Part shown: piece after piece, positions 49,309 to 62,590 of the stretch
Position numbering within the stretch: position 1 is the first letter of the stretch
How the letters are laid out: each line of letters begins with the position of its first letter
From: Lycocorax pyrrhopterus obiensis
Lineage: Eukaryota > Chordata > Aves > Passeriformes > Paradisaeidae
NCBI GenBank assembly: GCA_014706295.1
Contig: JACSVZ010000004.1
Span: 94,155,333-94,219,332, forward strand
Direction of reading: 5' to 3'
Length of the DNA stretch: 64,000 nt
Notes under the pieces: model-generated
Seen by the model: the letters and a program-made list of their open reading frames with translations, nothing else
What the model was told of the DNA's origin: nothing
The model's database searches: none
Program-made: the position numbers and the translations under genes

Positions 49309-52187
49309 TTAAAATACTTATTTTCTAATTTACAAACATAATAGTGTCAAACTATTTGTATTATTTGATGGAAGACTGTTCTTAATAACTTGTGGATGCA
49401 AGGAGAGATTCTTATTTGTCATTCTGTCATTCAGTGTGGTGCAACACTTAGAGCAGTTTATTCGTATGGGTAAGATTTTTCTCCATCAGTTTTCACACAG
49501 CTTTGCAGTTCTCCTTGTCTTGCACATTTGTATAATGAGAGATTAGAAAATAAGGAAATGATAGGGGAAAACTTAAAGAACTTTGAAATAAATATGGATT
49601 CTTAATTGACTTATTCTTTCTTTGCATGTTTTGTTGGCTTTTTTCAGTTCTGTGGTTTCTCTTCAAGATCACTTATTCTCTTCAATTAAGTTTGGGTGCT
49701 TGTTTTCCCAGCTGGTTCCAGGGTGGGTCCCTCTACACAACATATAAATCCTCTCCTAAAGTGAGGAGCATTTCTGGTTAATTGTACACTTTGAGGGTGT
49801 GTCTAGCAGAGAACCAAAACCATTGACATAACTGCAACATAAAGCTCCTCACTATAACTCCTACTGAGTGCCAATATTTCTGTTTTCAAATATTTATAGC
49901 TCATTTTGAAATGAACACTTAGTTCATTTAAACATGGAATCATAGTCCTCTGTTTTCAGACAGAGGTGTGCCATTTTTCTAAGCCACTGACCACTTGTAT
50001 TAAGAGGTGCTCTGAGTCACACATAAATCAGTGTGTTACCTACATGCTGTTGTCTCGTTAGGGTTAGAGCTCACCAGCTCGTGAACCCAGCTCCAGCGGT
50101 TGAGATGCTCATCCTTTGGCTTAGAGCTGATAATCAAACACTTGGTTACCAGACAGAGAAGTCAAACAGGCTGACTTCCAGGACAGACCACAGAGGACAT
50201 ACACCAATTTTACCAAGGAATAAGGGAAGACAGACCACTCTGGTACAGAGAAAACAAATCTTCCCTCCTGTCTTTGAAAACCTGGAACCCCAGTGTCCCT
50301 AACTAACTTATTAACTGGGCCAGAAAAACTCACAAAATGCCCTAGCTGCTGCATTTTTCCCTCAAAACAGCTCTATTTCACAGATGGAGTTGTGCTCTCA
50401 ACAGGTGTGATAATTTTCCTTCACTAAAGGTTCTGTAAGCCATAAAGGCAATCATCTGTCATTATTTTCAGTCTCCTTCAATCTGTCATGACTTTTACAA
50501 CTCTAAAGTTCCTTGGTTTGCAAGAGAAGCTCTCAAATCATACCTCTATTTGATGAACACACTGAAAAAATAAAGGCAAACATGTAGACATGCTCCAAGA
50601 CTTCACTCCAGTTTTCTGCTGGAGCTAAGAGGATCCTCTTGCTCAGTCAGGTAATAGGCACAAGTTAGCTAAAGCCCTATGGCAAGCACAGGGTTAATCA
50701 TGCTTCTCATCCTTATTGAGTGTAAACCAAGCCTTGGCATTGTAAAAGGGATTGTGTGAGGGAAAGGAAGTTACTCCTCTGCAGTGCTGGAAGAACATAG
50801 AAAAGGGAAAACTCTGGAGATAATAAAGCAGGGCCTATCATTGCACATAGAGAAAAAGGCAGGGAAAGGAGGAAGCAGGTTTTAGATTTCAATTGAAGTG
50901 CGGGATAATTCAGTGATCTGTGAGAACGTTTTAGCACTTTTCATGAGCCTGAGAATTTTTGCAGTTCGTGTTTGCTACTTTTACATCTTATTGACATGCA
51001 TGGTGATCTCTGAGTAGTGAGAACACTCAGGACAAACACTTTATGATAGGTTTTAAGGTGAGGGAACACTTGTTCACATATTGCTTGTACAGTCTAGCCA
51101 ATTTGAGTGGTTTCTGGAGCAATTAAAGTGAATGATGCTATACATGTAGAAAATCCAGGAAAAAATTAACCTTTTTTTGTGGCTTGCCTAGGGAAAATTT
51201 TCATACACATATGCTCCACCATAGTCCTGCCATCAAAATGCTTGAACCCCTACATTACAGAGGATCCAGAAAGGCCTCCTGCAAAAGGTTTGTATCTGCA
51301 ATGAAAAGTGTGTATGTGCTTGCATGTGTTTGTATGTTTATGTGTGTCTGTATAACTCAGGTTCCCAGCACTAGAATTATTCTCATCTTAATATTTGGCC
51401 ATTGACCACTGTATTTGTCTCTCATTTTAAGTGTTTGTCATACTTCTCTTTAGTTCCATCCATTGTACTTCCTGGGAGAATGAAGTTATAACCCTTGAGT
51501 CACAAAAGAGCAGTGTACCATGGCGCTTGCTCCAGCAGGAAATTTTCCCCAAGACCACACAAGTTTAATGGAAATAACTTGAAAGCTGAGTGAATTTTTG
51601 AGAGCAAACATCAAGGCTGCAAAGCAGTGCTCAGAGTATTCATGGACAACGGACAGTGTAAGCGAAGTTCAAATGGCCTTAGTTGGAAGAATTCAGCAAA
51701 TCTTTGCTGCTCACCTCCAATACATAATCTTTTGAGATATAGATGTTTTTGCTTTTGCAATATATGTTTTAAAGATAGTCAAAACGGGTATCCAGACTAT
51801 AAAGGACCTATTTAACGTAGGACTCAGTATGAGAGCTCCCTGATTGCAAGAGTAACTTCAGCATACAAATCTTCAGCAGTTTATAATTTATGTGGCTTCA
51901 AAGAGCAATCCAATTTGTCTATGCAAAAAATGATCTCCAGATTGTTGAAAAGGCTTCAGCTGTCCTCCTTTATTTTTTTTTTTAAGGCTGATAAACACCT
52001 TGTTCTGATATTTGAAAGTAATTTCTTTTTAGGTAATGAATAAAATAACCAACCAAGTACAAATACACCAAGAAATTAACCCATCAAAATACCATGTTTT
52101 AATCCAGATAAAATCAGAGTCTTTTCAGAGGATGCAGATATTTGGGGTTTTTTTTAATATATTTTTCCCTTCTGGTTTGAAATAAAA
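49309..52187. other. Unique sequence, no gene seen
   Basis: No interspersed repeat or gene was recognised. A TG-rich stretch lies at 51306-51352. The 89-codon frame 50033-50302 and its minus shadow have no recognisable domain. Confidence 0.5.
51306..51352. repeat. Imperfect TG/TGTATG low-complexity stretch
   Basis: Alternating purine-pyrimidine TGTGTATGTG..TGTGTTTGTATG units are seen directly. Confidence 0.75.
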
Positions 52188-52207
52188 ACTTTTAATATAT
52201 TAAAAGT
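52188..52207. repeat. Perfect 20-base palindrome
   Basis: ACTTTTAATATATTAAAAGT reads identically on both strands, with no spacer. It is AT-rich and has no associated gene. Confidence 0.93.
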
Positions 52208-54700
52208 GCGTGCAATCCCTATGTTTCAAAAAAATTGCCTGAATCATTTATATTATTTCTGCTCCACTGGACAATTAATGTTCAGGTTAAACTAATATGA
52301 AACTGGTGTAAAGCCATAAACATAAGAGTTTCCAGCAGCATTTTCCTATTTTAATATTAATGAGAGCAGAATTTTGTCATATGTAGGTGTTTGTGACTTA
52401 TTTGGTTTAGGATGATAAGCATATGTTTATCTCTGAGAGCAAGAGAGATCTGAGGATTAAGAAATACGAAAATTCTGCAAGGAATTACTGAGATACTTTT
52501 GCCCTGCTCTGAACTTTCTTGTTCCCTAATCTTGGGGGAGGAAGGGGAATCCATCAACTTTCCTGTTACCAAAAAATCCTTTATACCCTTTTTTTTTAAT
52601 CCTTTATACCTCTTTTGTGTTAGCTAAGACTAGTCTAGCCAGCCATATATGCTGCAAATTATTCTTTGCTTTAGGCTTGGGGTTTTTTTAAGGAAAAGCA
52701 AATTCAACATTAGTTTGAAAACCGATGCAGCAAGGGTGTAATGAGAGGGCAAATACAGAGGTCACACAGGAGCTACTTGAAATCTTTTTTTATCTAAGCA
52801 GTGAGTTTGCTCTGTAATTTAAAAGCTTGTAAATTTGCCAGTCCCCAACCTGTATTCTTACTATTTGTGTTTCATGAATGTTGATTAGGATATGCAAATA
52901 TTTCCTTTCAGAAGTATGTTAATTTCTACATGCTGCTTCAAAAATGTTCAGGCTCTTGCTAGGAATTGATGATGGTGTCATGTTGTGCCAGGTTGTACCA
53001 CACCACACCTCTGCCTGCTTGGATGTGACCTGAAGTAACGTCCTGGACTGTGCGTGTATCACAGCTGTGTTAGCTCAGTGTGACCAGGGCTGAATATTGA
53101 AACTTGTTTTGACAGGTACTCGTCCGGTTAACAAAGGAATGGCATGAGGACCCCCATTTCAGCCAAGTTTTGATGTACATTTGATGGGGCCACATGGGAA
53201 GGGTGGACATGACTTGTGCAAGGCAGGCACAGCCTTCGAATGTTGTCATTTTCTCTGGAGGAGAGCAGAGGAAGGTTGAGGCAGATACCTTTCTGAGATT
53301 GACCCCAGCACCAGCCTTGTGCCGTTCAACCATCCTCCTAATTTCTCAGTGCCTCTATTCCCTGCTAGGTGTATCAAGAGCGTGATAAAATCTACTGTGT
53401 CAAAATCCTCTAAAATGCACTCTGGGGTTCTTCTGAAAAACAAATTGTTCTGCAAGCAGCAGAACTTCAGGCATTTTTCTGCCTGACTCTTCTCCATGTG
53501 GCTGCTCTCGTCTTGGACCTCATCGCTTTTTCTTCAGTGATCATTCTAATTTGTCTGTCTCTCCTTCCTCTGTATAGTATCTACTTTTAGGAACTAAGTA
53601 GAAATTTAATACCCTGGAACTCCTGGCTTTCCTATCACAGTTTGTTGAAATAGGCTAAAAGGTCTGAAGCAGGGGGCAACCTAAGAGATTGATTTGAAGA
53701 GGTGTAATCCCATATACTTTTTTTCTAAAAACAGCTTTTTAATTTTGTTCAAAACAAGCTTTTAAGGTCATTTTCAGTTAAGTTGGTGAGGACATTCCTG
53801 AAAGTGTGTCTGTATATAATTGAGGTCTAAACACAGCAGAAATTAAATCAATATCATAGTTATTCCTGATGACTTAAAATTGCAAGTACCTTTGATTTAG
53901 TATTTATCATCAGCAACAAAAAATTATATTTTTTATTACAAAACATTAAAAGGAATTATTTCTTCTGTTGTTGAATATGTGATGAAGAGTTTACTGTAAA
54001 GCAAGAGATAAACAGTATTTCCAAAGAGGATGATAAAATGCAGTGTAACATTGAAAAGTCCTTCCAAGCATAGGCAGCTTTCACTCTCAAGTAATTAAAA
54101 AGATTAATATATGGTATTGAAATTGGTATTGAATAGTGCTTCATTTCATTGCTGGTGTATGAGGTTCACTATGAGCAAACAATTTTAAGGTAAAACACAG
54201 AAATTTGCATACGAGACTTAGTTCTTATGAAGACTACTTCCAAAACCATCTTTTGAAGTGGTAGAGAAGAGGCTGGTGAACAATAACAAAAGAGAAAATG
54301 CCATTTGACACCACTGGTTGGTCTAAGTTTAAAGCCTGGACAGGCAGAGAAGAAAGCAGAAAGGGGGATTGGGATGTGGACTTCATACACCACAGTATGC
54401 CAGAGTGTTTTCATCCAAGTTGTGGTTTCTTCACATGAATAGAGGACTTTTGTCAAATTTAAGGGTTTGATGGCAATACAGTTTTCACATTTAGCATTTT
54501 GGCTCTGACTCCAGTCAGTTTTACATTTCTTGAAGTTGCAACTCATTCTGTTGAAGACTTTGGGGTTTATGTGTCATGAGTGCAGTATTTACTGTGTTCA
54601 TAGGGTGGGGATAAGTGCTGGAAGGGTAAAGACTCCTTAGCTCTGCCAAGATGAGTGTGCATGTTGGTTATGCGTTGTCACCACAGAAGTTTATTGACAA
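52208..54700. other. Unique sequence, no gene seen
   Basis: A 13-base direct repeat (AATCCTTTATACC) occurs at 52575-52587 and 52598-52610, separated by a T-rich spacer. Chance frames at 53070-53497 and 54169-54546 (minus, 125 codons) match nothing I know. Confidence 0.5.
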
Positions 54701-54765
54701 TAGAATCACAGAATCATTTAGGTTGGAAAAGATCTTTATGATCATTGAGTTCAACCACAAATAGA
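54701..54765 (-). mobile_element. Very short CR1 LINE tail
   Basis: On the plus strand TAGAATCACAGAATCATTTA, then 'ggttggaaaagatctttatg' and 'atcattgagttcaacca'. Only the last 65 or so bases of a CR1 are present, so it is strongly 5'-truncated. Confidence 0.88.
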
Positions 54766-57700
54766 TGCAAAAGCATAATTTCGTGTGCTTGTGAATACTC
54801 TTAACCACTGAATTGAGATATGCAGTGGAAATACTTTATTTTTGCTCCTGCCTTTGTTGCTTTCAACAGGTAAAATTTATCGTGCCCAAAAGGTACAGAC
54901 AAAAAATTTTTCAAAGTGTGTAAACCACAGAGGTGAGTCGAGGTGGAATGGGCAAATGGGGGCCCTCCATCACAGCTGGGAAAGGCTGCAAAAGAGTAGG
55001 ATGTGTGTGCAGTGGTGGGAACACACTTAGTATTGATGCAAATCCTGTGGCTCCCCACTCAACGCAGTTTGAAGAGAGGCTGTGGTTGCTCTCTGAGAAC
55101 TGTGACACCCCCCCCACTTAAACAGCACATTCAATTTGCTGTTACTGTGTTTGTGCCTATGAGAGAGCTGGATTCCCACCTCACTCCATCTGCTTACAGG
55201 CACAAGCACAGCCACAGGGAATTCAGTTTTTCATTTAAATGAATACTGGTGGGAGCTCGAGGTATTCACTTCACTGTGGTGAAAGCCTGGAAGCTATTAA
55301 AAACAGGAGAAAAGTAAAAAATGGGGTCTGTCTCATTTGGATTGCTCTTCAAGGAAACAGGAGCTACAAGTAGATTAAAACTGTGATGGTAGGGTGGGAG
55401 AAGATGTTTGCTCTTGAGGGCAGTGATGCAACAATAATTATAGCACATGTTGATGTCCTATAGACAACAGAAGACTTGTACCAGTAACTGTAACTTGATA
55501 GATCCAGACAAATATGTCAGTGCTGCTCATCCCTATGTTCTAATGCACTGGGAACAAAAGAGAGAAATAGAGACCTCTCCTCTCATATACATACAAAAGC
55601 TCTTAAAAACAATGACATATTTCAAGAAAGGCAAGATTATTATAAGTATTTTGTTACTGTAACAAAGAGGAGAAATCTGATAATTAGTGTTGGATGGAGG
55701 GCTGAAGGGGAAGTTTTTGTGAAAATTTTACCTTTCTGTTACCTGGGCAGGAGAGACCTGGATGAATCAGACCAGAGTCTAAGCTGCATTCCAAATATAT
55801 TAAGACAAGCATTGTCTGTAAGTAAAAAACCTACAACTAAAGAACTGGAGAAAAAAATTCTAAAGCAAGAAGATAGAGTCTGGAGAAGGAAATCTACACT
55901 GCTTAGCATGTAAAACCATCTTTAAAATACAAGCCAGGCTTAACATACATAGCAGCAGTTTCTAGGCTTCTGCTGATAATTCCCACTTCTGGTTGTGATC
56001 CTCACTTGGCTGAGTTTGACCCTTATTTTCAGAACTACTGATAGAGTAACGCTTGATGTGCCTGATGCAAATCATCAAGTATGTGCAAGCGTTTCAGTTT
56101 GCAGTTTGTCATGCTTGTTCTAAGATTTCAGCAGATGTTATTTATTTGTTTAATCAAGAGCAGATTTTATCTAACTTTGGTGGGAAGATTCCAAGTGTGC
56201 ATATATACGCTCTCTGTGAAGGAATACTGCTTTCGCGGGGGGACTTGAGAAAACTGTTCCTGCTGAAGGCAGTCATCTTGTTTAGCAAAAAGGTAATTTA
56301 GAAAGTTTGATAGAAAAGGTAGTAAGCAAGAAGCATTGCCCCTGGCAAATTTATTTAGAATTTCACCATTTATCTCAATAGAACTGAAATTCTGTTTCCT
56401 TAAAAAAAATCTTACTTTACAAAAGAGGAGGTACTGCAAAGATTTCAAAAGACTAGAAAGTATAAAAGTATTACCTTGATTTTCTTAATACACCTTGCTA
56501 GAAATCTTTCATTTGCTGGGGTTTTTTTGTATCTTTTTTGCATTTTAATCAATGTGGACCACTGTGGCAGGGCTCAGGTTTTATCTTGGGTGTGAAAGAG
56601 AATAATGAATGTGAGATATCCAACTTTATATTGCAGGAAAATTATACTTTCCCTGCACTCTCCATGCCAGTTGGCCTGCAACTCTGGCATTAAACAGTTC
56701 AACAGTGAATAATGAGAGAGATCGGGATGAATTGAGTTTGGATCAAAACACTATCAGGAATACTACAGGACGACAGATTATTTTTAAAAGATCTATTTAC
56801 TTTGGTTTATAAACATATTATTCCATATGTACATGGAACTTATAAAGGGACAGCAAATGATAATTTATTTTTCTTTAATTGAAAAGTATCAAGATCCAGT
56901 TTATTCTAACACAATTAATAAAAAAAGAAGGAAATTAATCAAAAGCATTGAAATAAAAAACTATGTATTTTCACTGCAGTGCTAGAAATTTTAAGAAAGT
57001 GTTTAAATCTACTCTTGCCTCTGATTCCTCATTTGCTCACAGGGTTCATGTTATAAAAGACAACTGGGATAGCTGAATTATTTAAAGGTTGGTAAACACC
57101 CATAGTTTTTTCACTATCGGGAAGACTTGATGGTTTGAACTCCTAAGTTCTATTGGGTGATATTACAAAAGTTAATTTTGTTAACTCCTTCTACTGATTT
57201 CCCCACTGCCTTCTCCCTCTTGCTGTTCTTTGTAACTCTACACAGCATGTTTTCAGAATACTCCCTGCATCCCTCTCCAAAAATGATACGCTCCTCACAG
57301 AAAAAAAATGCCATCCCATTGAGCAACAGCAGGATTACCCATGCAATCTTCACCTACATCTGGCACAGTGATAAACAGTGATAATAAGAAGGCTGATACC
57401 TGTGGTTCCTGTTGCTTTTGTGGAATTAAGTGTTCTGGGGCTTTGTGGACAGGCAAGATGCTCACACATCAACTAAAAAACCATAATAAATACCGGTGTG
57501 GAAAAAAAAAAGTGAAGTACTCTACTCTTTGGCTAAGCATTGAAGAATTACAGAGAACGGTTCAAGGCCACTGAACTCTGATTACTGCAAGACCTGATCT
57601 GTTGTGCCAAGAAGTTAGCAGCACAATGATTTTATCTACCTGTTGGAATCAAGAAGTGTTTCACTACCTCTTGGATTTGGATTTTGCCTGCAATGGTACA

Positions 57701-57878
57701 TATGCTAATTTGGATCTTCATTTGACATAAAGCCATACATAATCAAACCCTGAATCAATCTCCATCACAGAAAATAATAAAGGTTTGCTTGGGTTTTAGG
57801 GTTTTTTTGAGAAAGCAGCAGAAAGAAGTCCAGGCAGCATTAGTCTGACTGGATGTACTAGCACTAGCTCAGATCTGA
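54766..57878. other. Unique sequence, no gene seen
   Basis: Open frames of 60-93 codons on both strands have no recognisable domain. There is a C8 run at 55107-55114. No repeat family was recognised. Confidence 0.5.
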
Positions 57879-57906
57879 CCAGGTAAACACTGCCAGGTAA
57901 ACTCTG
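57879..57906. repeat. 14-base tandem duplication, one mismatch
   Basis: CCAGGTAAACACTG is followed directly by CCAGGTAAACTCTG. Confidence 0.9.
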
Positions 57907-59400
57907 CTGGGTCTGCAAGCTTCTGGCAGCTCTTCAGAGAAGCCACCCCTGTAGCCGCCCCACTAGCAGAATCTTGCCTTATTTTAGTGTGTTCAGCAAT
58001 GATACTGCACTGTGTTTGACTGCCTGCTTTATTCTGGGAACAAAGAGCTTTGTGTTAAAGTAACTTGGATCAGGTAGATTTCATCCTGTCTGGTTTTCAG
58101 GACCAGAGAGCAGTACAGCTCTCAAGGCAGTACACCTTTGCTTATGTAGGATTTTGCTTTAAGCTGAAACCCTTTGGAACTTGGCGGTCACCCTATGACC
58201 TGGATAATCTGTATTGATAATCTCACTGCAGGTAAACTACTGAGGAATATAGTGTCATTAAATTCATGAAAATATGATGAGGTCTGAAAATATCCACAAA
58301 TATGGGGTTTCTACCCATTTTGTAAATCTGGACCAAAAACATCCTTTGCTTCACCCACCTGCACCCATGGTTTAGCATTTTCTGGTAACTTCAGCACCTT
58401 CCCAGGACTCTCCTGGTAATTTAGGCATATGGGTGGCCTGAGTGAAGCAGGGTTGGGCTCAGCATCATGGCTCTGGCCACAGCCACCTCAGGCTGCCCAG
58501 GGGCAGTGACCACTCTGCTTTGTGTCTGAGAAGGATTTAACTGCATGAAGTGAGCTGGGCCATTCTGTCTGGCTTTGGAGGCAGAGAACAAAACACTAGC
58601 ACACTAGCACAAACAGATCTCTAGATACTCCCTTTTACTGCTCAATTCAAACTGGCCTAAGACAACATTCAGAAAAAAGTATATCTTTCTAGACATCTTT
58701 GTTCTTTTTTAGCATGAGAAGTGCACAGATCTGCAGAAAACAATGAGCACACTTTATCACAGTTTCCTCTCAGCACTCCAGGAGTTTTGGCCAAAGATAG
58801 CATCCTTTCATGATTCCTTCACTTCTTTTTCCTATAAATGTTTTTCTTTCCATTGAAACATGTCTTTCACTCCCTCCCTTTGTTGTAGATTACTTTATTT
58901 TGATTTTGGCTTGTCCCACATTTACAAGAGATTATTTTGCTATGAAAATATACATTAAGCTTCCTGTCTCTCATTTAAAACTTTCTGACCTGCTCTTTTA
59001 GTCTCTCAAAATTATATCTGTGATTATTCTTTTGTTCAGCCTTTGGAGATTTTCTGCTCTCAACTTTTTCTTTTTCAGCAAAAATTTGGAATTACTGGTT
59101 CTTCTAGCCTAGTTCAAGAGAATCTTATCAAAATTAGATGTCAGCAATCAAAATACTACCCTGTTCTTCAAGACCTCTAATACAGCAATGACAGTGACTG
59201 GCTGGTTCCACTGTGAAGTAAATTCATAACCAAAACCAGAAGTAATGCATTGTGTTACTTCCTGTAAAAAGCAAACACTGTCTTTTGTTATATTTGATAT
59301 ATTTATGATATCCTCAAATAATCAGTTTATTCACAGTAGGTGAAAAATGAGGCCTGACATTATAGGATGAAATGACAAGGTTTTTCAAGAGAAAGAGTCT

Positions 59401-59424
59401 GAATATTTATAAGAATATTTATAA
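59401..59424. repeat. 12-base tandem duplication
   Basis: GAATATTTATAA occurs twice in a row without change. Confidence 0.9.
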
Positions 59425-59563
59425 GAAACCTAAGAATAATTTAGAATGTTTTCAGAGCCCTCCAAGCATCTGTAAAGATCTTCTCACTGCAGTTACTGAA
59501 GCCTAGAGAGAAATTCAGGTGGGCCAGTACTACAGGGTGACTTGAATTCCCCTTTCCTCTCCA

Positions 59564-59581
59564 TTGACTATATTGACTATA
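59564..59581. repeat. 9-base tandem duplication
   Basis: TTGACTATA occurs twice in a row without change. Confidence 0.85.
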
Positions 59582-62473
59582 TTCCCCTTGTCTACAGCTG
59601 CTTGTAGCTCATATGGAAAACCACGTTAGGAACAGATAAGTTTAAGGATCTGGGTTACTCACCTATGCTAAACTGTCTGGTACATTTTGAGATCACATGG
59701 GCTGCTCCAAGAGACGTGAGATTTATGCAGGTCTTGTGTCACATCTGTCAGCTCCCCCTCAGAAATGCGTTATAGCAGGTCAAATGGAGAGAGACTCCCA
59801 GCTTCAGGCAACCAAAATATGAGCAGTCACACACTGGAATCTGGAAAGAAATCTCACCACTTCCTCTGACTAGTCAAGCACTTAATTCTGATGAAATGAA
59901 GGGTAAAAAAATCACATCTAATTCCTGTTTCTGTTTGTCCTAGAGTTAGTACAGATTTCTGTTTTATTGAAGACATGCCTGGATAACTAATTAATGTTTG
60001 CTAAATTTTTCAAGACCTTCCCAGGAAAGAAGCAAAGCAAGGTTGATACAGCTGATTGAGAGGAGCTGATGGATCAGGGCTTTCTGTCTGTTGTTTTCCT
60101 ACCCTGCCAGCTTTTCCAGGCATAACACCATCACATTTAGATTCTCTCACCTTTTTGGCTAAATGCATATAAAGTAAAGATAATGAGTCAGTTCTGCCCT
60201 CCCATTGACATGCTTGGCTCTCCAGGGCCAATAGTATCACATTTTTGCCATTCAAGAGAGGAAGGATAAAAGCCATCTGGTGCTTTGTTACCTGAGGACT
60301 GATCATCTGAGAAGCCCCTTAAGTGGGACAGCATGGAAGTGGGGACCAATATAAGTGTAAGGTACAGCTGAATGTGGCATTTTACTTAGAAGAAAAGGCA
60401 TCAATATAGTGTAGGATCAGCTTTACCTATTAATTTTTTACATTTGTAACTTACTCCTTCTGCTGAGAATTTGGTTTTAGTTATTTGTGCAGTGAAAGAA
60501 ATACCCTTAATTTATGAGTAGAAAATCTTATAATTATGTAATGCTGTGCTAAATATGTGAGAAGTAGTTTAGCTCCTGAAAGGTGTCGGGACAACTGGGA
60601 AGAGGGGATACAACACTCAGAGATTCATCATAATCTTTCAATCCAGTCATTCTTGCACTTGTTTTGCTTTGGTTCAATTTTTGTTCGTCAAATTGGGAAT
60701 TGTCAGGAGAGCAATTAATGCTGTGTCTCTAAATCTTTATGTATGACGAAAGGAAATCAGTCATCTGTATTGCCAGCCCTGCGGGAGGGGAGAGGAAAAT
60801 CCAGAGAGAATCTGAATTCTGTTAAACTGCTATAGCAAAGACTTTTGGATCAATCAGTGTGACTGGAGCGAATGTGCAGCAGGCCCTCCCGGCAAAGCGC
60901 CGCTCTCAGGGTGGGGCTGGGCAGCAGTGATGCAGCGCTGCTCTTGGAAAGTAGGACTCATCCTGCCTGCTGGATCAGTATGGAATTGCTTTCCCAGGAC
61001 AGAATCCCAGCTGTCTAATTGGATGTGTTGTGCTCTCTTAATTTTTCTCTTTACACCTAGCACCACTTCTTTGACTGGAAAGGCCCCTGCTACAGTCATT
61101 ACTGCTTTCCTATTGATTCCATACTGCATTTAACATTTCTTTAACGTCGATAGAATTTTACTTGCAAAACACTGCTCATATAATGTGTGCCATTGCATCC
61201 AGTATAGTGTTTGGAAGCGATTACAGTTCCTTAAGAGGTGCATTGTAACAGTGCATGGAATGTCTGGTTTGGCTCTCAGCACTGTACTGCAACTCATTTA
61301 TCACTTCATCTGCTTGAAGTTTCAGTCGTTCCACTCACACACCACTCTCATACATTCTCAGCAATGCCCTTGCTTTCACCTACATGTTTCTATTAAAGTC
61401 AGTAGTTGAGCTGATAGGAAAAAGACATTGAAATACTTTTTTCTCTGGAAACTGCTAATATAAATAAATAATTTTTTTTCATAAAAATCACATTGGTATG
61501 AACAATACTTGTAAAAACTTGTATATCGTTTCGGTAGAAATTCTTTCAACTTTCTCCTCAGACATCCCTAGTAATTTTAATTTCATTACTTTTTTGTGAC
61601 TATGTTGCTCCTTGATATCTGTTGTTTGAGGGGTTTTTTTTAGTGACACTAGCAAATCCTTTCATTTTGGTTAGTGAAAAGAATATTTTTAAACTCTTTT
61701 TCACAAAGAAATGAGCTCCAAATATTGACTTCTCACCTATCTGGCTTCAGGAACTGGACATAATTGGGTGCTGGTTATGCTCGTTCAAGCTCTAGACTAA
61801 TCAGACTAGGTTTTTTGCATAAGGTGGAAACATAGGAACACTGACATCCAGCTTCAATCTGGATCTAGGGGTTTTTTTAAGTTAAATAATAGATAGACCC
61901 AAATGATTTAAATTTCTGGGGTTTCAAATCTAAATTCAAAGAGTTTGCGTCTTGAGTCATCCATGATTTCGCATAACAACTACTTCATTTTTGAGTGATC
62001 CTTAGTTCTCCTTCTGTGAATTTGCAAAGTGAAAATCAAGCTCTTTATAATTATTGTTGTTGTTATTAGTAATGTAATAATTAAATATATAATAATGCAT
62101 GTTGCATTATAATAATTATATAATAATAATAATCTATTCATTTATATGGTGGAATTACACAGAAAAACCAGTCACTTTGAGGCCCAAATAAAGGAACAGA
62201 GGAAAGGTGCAAGAAAATATATACCATTTTTCTAGGTGTTGGCAAATGCTGTTATCAGCAAATGATTCTCCGCATCAATTCTCCCCAACCTATTTAGTAT
62301 TAGTAGTTTGGTTTCTCACAAACATTCAGAAATATGAAATATAAAATAAAAAATAATATTTATAATGTACATTATGTGCCTTGCAACCTTGTATTTTATT
62401 AATTTAATTCTGCTTTAAGAAATGTACATGTGAAAGAGTATTATTTAACCTTCAGGTATAATGATAATAATTG

Positions 62474-62590
62474 GGGTTTTTTTCCTTGCAGGTTATGCTC
62501 AAGGGTTTGGATTTTTTTTTCTGTTGGTTGGGTTTTATTTTTTTATCTCATTTGTTTTGTTTTGGAGGCTGTTTGTTTTATTTTTAATTT
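62474..62590 (+). repeat. T/G-rich low-complexity tract
   Basis: This is a second, less pure T/G-rich stretch on the plus strand, with runs such as GGGGTTTTTTT and TTGGTTGGGTTTT. It resembles the tract at 23227-23380 in composition but not in detailed sequence. Confidence 0.75.

Larger units (their letters stand above)
57907..62473. other. Unique sequence, no gene seen
   Basis: No gene or interspersed repeat was recognised. Short tandem duplications occur at 59401-59424 and 59564-59581. A TAA/TTG-rich stretch at 62050-62135 contains an 8-bp hairpin (62092-62099 with 62103-62110). A small GC-rich island lies at 60876-60950. Confidence 0.5.

Noticed and set aside
53000..53300. Possible ERV internal sequence on the minus strand
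   Set aside because: Some GC-richer wording, but no retroviral motif and frames broken; not supportable.
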